Source of the DNA: Streptomyces yatensis
GTDB taxonomy: Bacteria > Actinomycetota > Actinomycetes > Streptomycetales > Streptomycetaceae
Assembly: GCF_018069625.1 (NCBI RefSeq)
Contig: NZ_CP072941.1
Location: 496,001 to 560,000, forward strand
Direction of reading: 5' to 3'
DNA: 64,000 bases
Both the position numbers and the translations under genes were made by a program. Of the stretch, positions 62,131 to 64,000 are shown piece by piece. The notes below the pieces were generated by a model. That model did not search any database, was not told the DNA's origin, and worked only from the letters and a program-made list of their open reading frames with translations. Each line of letters begins with the position of its first letter. Position 1 is the stretch's first letter.

Positions 62131-63902
62131 ACGGCGGCCTCCTGGGGCTCGGGTAAGGGGCGCAGCAGGCTCTGCTCGTAGACCGCGTAGGTGGGCCGCA
62201 GCTCGCCGGCGCGGAACAGCTCGCGCATCGCGGACCGCTGGATCTTGCCGCTGGTGGTGCGGCGTACTCCGCCGGGGCGCAGCAGCAGGACCGCGCCGAC
62301 GGGGGCGCCGAATTCGCGGGCGACGGTGAGCCGCATCTCGGCGGCGAGTTCGCTCAGCCGTTCCTCGTCCTTGATGCCGCGCACCTCGTGGGTGACCACG
62401 AGGACGTCGTCGCCCTGCGGGCCCTCGCCGGGTACGGCGAAGCAGGCGCCGACGAGGTTGCCCAGTTCGGGCCACTGGGTGCGCAGTTCCTGCTCGATGT
62501 CCTGCGGATAGAGGTTGCGGCCGCGCAGGTTGAGGACGTCCTTGATGCGGCCGGTGATGTGGAGTTCGCCCTCGTAGAGGACTCCGAGGTCTCCGGTGCG
62601 CAGCCAGTCGGTGTCGCCGTCCGCGGTGGTGGCGTGGAACTCGGCCTCGTTGGTGGCCTCGCGGTTCCAGTAGCCGTGGCCGACGATGTCACCGCGGATC
62701 CAGATCTCGCCGACGTCGCCATCGGGCAGGACCTGCCGGGTGTCGGGTTCGACGATGCGCACCTCGGCGCCGAGCGGCGGGCCGCAGCCGACGACGGCGC
62801 GGGCGGGCTCGTCGGGGGCCGCGGGCCGGAACTCGTGGCGTTCCAGGAGTTCGGCGGAGACATGGCGCACGCGGGGGGCGGTGCCGGCGGCCCCGGCGAT
62901 GAAGAGGGTCGCCTCGGCCATGCCGTAGCAGGGGGTCAGGGCGTCGGCGCGCAGGCCGTGGGCGGTGAAGCGGCGCTGGAATCGTTCGAGCACGGCGGCG
63001 CGTACGGGTTCGGAGCCGTCCAGCGCGTGCCGCCAGCGGGACAGGTCCAGGCCCTCGCTCTGGGCGTCGGTGACCCGTCGGCTGCACAGGTCGTAGGCGA
63101 AGTCCGGTGCCGCGGAGGCCTCGATGCCAAAGCGGTCGACCATGTGCAGCCACAGGTGGGGGCGTTTGAGGAAGGTGGTGGGGCTCATCAGGACGGTGGT
63201 CGACCCGAGCAGCAGCGGCGGGAGGATCGAGCCCATCAGCCCCATGTCGTGGAAGTGCGGGATCCACCCGCCGATGGGGGTGGTCTCGTTCAGTTCCAGC
63301 GAGTCGGCGAGGTTGGCGGTGTTGTGCAGCACATTGCCATGGCTGATCATCACGCCCTTGGGGTCGCCGGTGGAGCCGGAGGTGTACTGGAGCACGGCGA
63401 GCGTGTCGTGTCCGGCGGGCGCCATCGTCCATGCGTCGGGATCGGCGGCCTCGCCGTCATCGGTGACCAGGAGGGGAAGGGTGTCGAGCCCCTCCTCGGC
63501 GGCCCATGCCTCGATGTCGGCGCGGGTGGCGGTGTCGGTGAGGATCGCCACGGCGCCCGCGTCGTCCGCGATGCGCCTGACCCGGTAGCGCTCGTGCCGG
63601 TACCGGCCGGGCAGGGACGAGGGAACCGCGACGGCGCCGGCGTACAGGCAGCCGAGGAAGGCGATGAGGAAGGCCGGCCCGGCGGGGTACAGCAGGACGA
63701 CGCGGCCCCCCGGCGGGACATGGGCGCGGAGCCGTACGGCGACGCTCCTGGCCTGTGCGTCGAGTTCCGCATAGGTGAGCCGTTGCGCTCCGTCGGCGCG
63801 CAGCGGGTCCGTCACGAATACGGCCGCCGTCTTTTCCGGACGGTTTTCCGCATGCTCCCGGAGCACTGCGTCAACGGTGGGGGCGGTGACGATTCCCGCC
63901 AT
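62127..63902 (-). CDS. Fatty acyl-AMP ligase (FAAL), lipopeptide starter enzyme
   Basis: 591 residues. ANL-superfamily motifs: YTSGSTGDPKGVM, GGWIPHFHDMGLMG, SPTTFLKRPHLWL followed by APDFAYDLC (a FAAL hallmark), CYGMAEATLFI, TDWLRTGDLG, GRIKDVLNLRGRNLYPQDIE. Such enzymes activate a fatty acid as acyl-AMP and pass it to an ACP rather than to CoA, as DptE does for daptomycin. The ATG at 63902 gives the usual N-terminus; an in-frame GTG at 63959, three or so bases after a possible transcription start, would add 19 residues and cannot be excluded. First gene of the operon seen here. Confidence 0.93.
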   Translation of the reverse strand: MAGIVTAPTVDAVLREHAENRPEKTAAVFVTDPLRADGAQRLTYAELDAQARSVAVRLRAHVPPGGRVVLLYPAGPAFLIAFLGCLYAGAVAVPSSLPGRYRHERYRVRRIADDAGAVAILTDTATRADIEAWAAEEGLDTLPLLVTDDGEAADPDAWTMAPAGHDTLAVLQYTSGSTGDPKGVMISHGNVLHNTANLADSLELNETTPIGGWIPHFHDMGLMGSILPPLLLGSTTVLMSPTTFLKRPHLWLHMVDRFGIEASAAPDFAYDLCSRRVTDAQSEGLDLSRWRHALDGSEPVRAAVLERFQRRFTAHGLRADALTPCYGMAEATLFIAGAAGTAPRVRHVSAELLERHEFRPAAPDEPARAVVGCGPPLGAEVRIVEPDTRQVLPDGDVGEIWIRGDIVGHGYWNREATNEAEFHATTADGDTDWLRTGDLGVLYEGELHITGRIKDVLNLRGRNLYPQDIEQELRTQWPELGNLVGACFAVPGEGPQGDDVLVVTHEVRGIKDEERLSELAAEMRLTVAREFGAPVGAVLLLRPGGVRRTTSGKIQRSAMRELFRAGELRPTYAVYEQSLLRPLPEPQEAAV

Positions 63903-63968
63903 ATCCGAGGCCCTGCCCTTCGTGTCCGCGAACTGAGTTTCCAGATGCCGATCCGGCACCGTTGTGCA

Positions 63969-63997
63969 TTTCTACCGAGGGGCCGCAATCGGGGAAA
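63969..63997 (-). promoter_or_regulatory. Candidate promoter of the lipopeptide operon
   Basis: On the minus strand TTTCCC (63992-63997), 17-bp spacer, TAGAAA (63969-63974). Transcription would start near 63962, just ahead of the GTG at 63959. If real, about 43.7 kb down to the hydrolase gene would be one transcript. Confidence 0.35.
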
Positions 63998-64000
63998 GGC

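Noticed and set aside
1..64000. CRISPR arrays, tRNA or rRNA genes, prophage
   Set aside because: Nothing of the kind was seen. The 19-bp array at 8424-8537 has no spacers and is a plain tandem repeat.

Overview
The window is high-GC actinobacterial DNA, almost certainly Streptomyces: strong GC bias at third codon positions, GTG/TTG starts, GTGA/ATGA translational couplings, LacI and NarL-type regulators, and a giant modular NRPS locus. It divides into a left chromosomal part (about 1-16.4 kb) and a lipopeptide antibiotic cluster (about 16.5-63.9 kb, running off or ending at the right edge).

Left part. There is a truncated secreted GH43-like glycosidase (-), a PLL-like beta-propeller protein (-), a MerR-PP2C fusion regulator (+), a GH127 beta-L-arabinofuranosidase (+), a small basic conserved protein, a three-gene polar amino-acid ABC importer (+), a secreted SGNH/GDSL esterase (-), a LacI repressor (+), a CE7 acetyl-xylan esterase (+), a family III CoA-transferase (+), a DedA membrane protein (+), and a histidine kinase/response regulator pair (+). 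The GH43, GH127, SGNH, LacI and CE7 genes suggest hemicellulose/arabinan use. The two-component pair lies against the cluster border.

Cluster. On the minus strand one very long, tightly coupled operon reads: fatty acyl-AMP ligase, acyl-CoA dehydrogenase, a short dehydrogenase-like partner, ACP, NRPS-1 (3 modules), NRPS-2 (6 modules), NRPS-3 (2 modules + TE), MbtH, alpha/beta hydrolase. Beyond it are an MMPL exporter (+) and a lysine cyclodeaminase (-) facing away from each other. Reading the adenylation pockets by eye gives acyl-Asp1-X2-D-Pip3-Gly4-Asp5-Gly6-Asp7-Gly8-D-Thr9-Val/Ile10-Pro11, released by the TE. That is the laspartomycin/glycinocin (amphomycin-friulimicin) pattern, with the Asp-X-Asp-Gly calcium-binding motif at 5-8. 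Lysine cyclodeaminase supplies pipecolate, and the FAAL/ACP/dehydrogenase set supplies an (probably 2,3-unsaturated) acyl starter.

Most notable: module 2, where laspartomycin carries diaminopropionate, keeps its C and T domains but has only two fragments of an adenylation domain joined in frame. Residue 2 must therefore be loaded in trans, and neither a loading enzyme nor a Dap pathway is present in the window. Other structure worth a look: a perfect 19-bp inverted repeat between the pip gene and the exporter, a 19-bp tandem array whose first unit pairs with the preceding gene end, 6.3-kb Gly-Asp bimodule duplications with mosaic Asp A domains, and the MerR-PP2C fusion.
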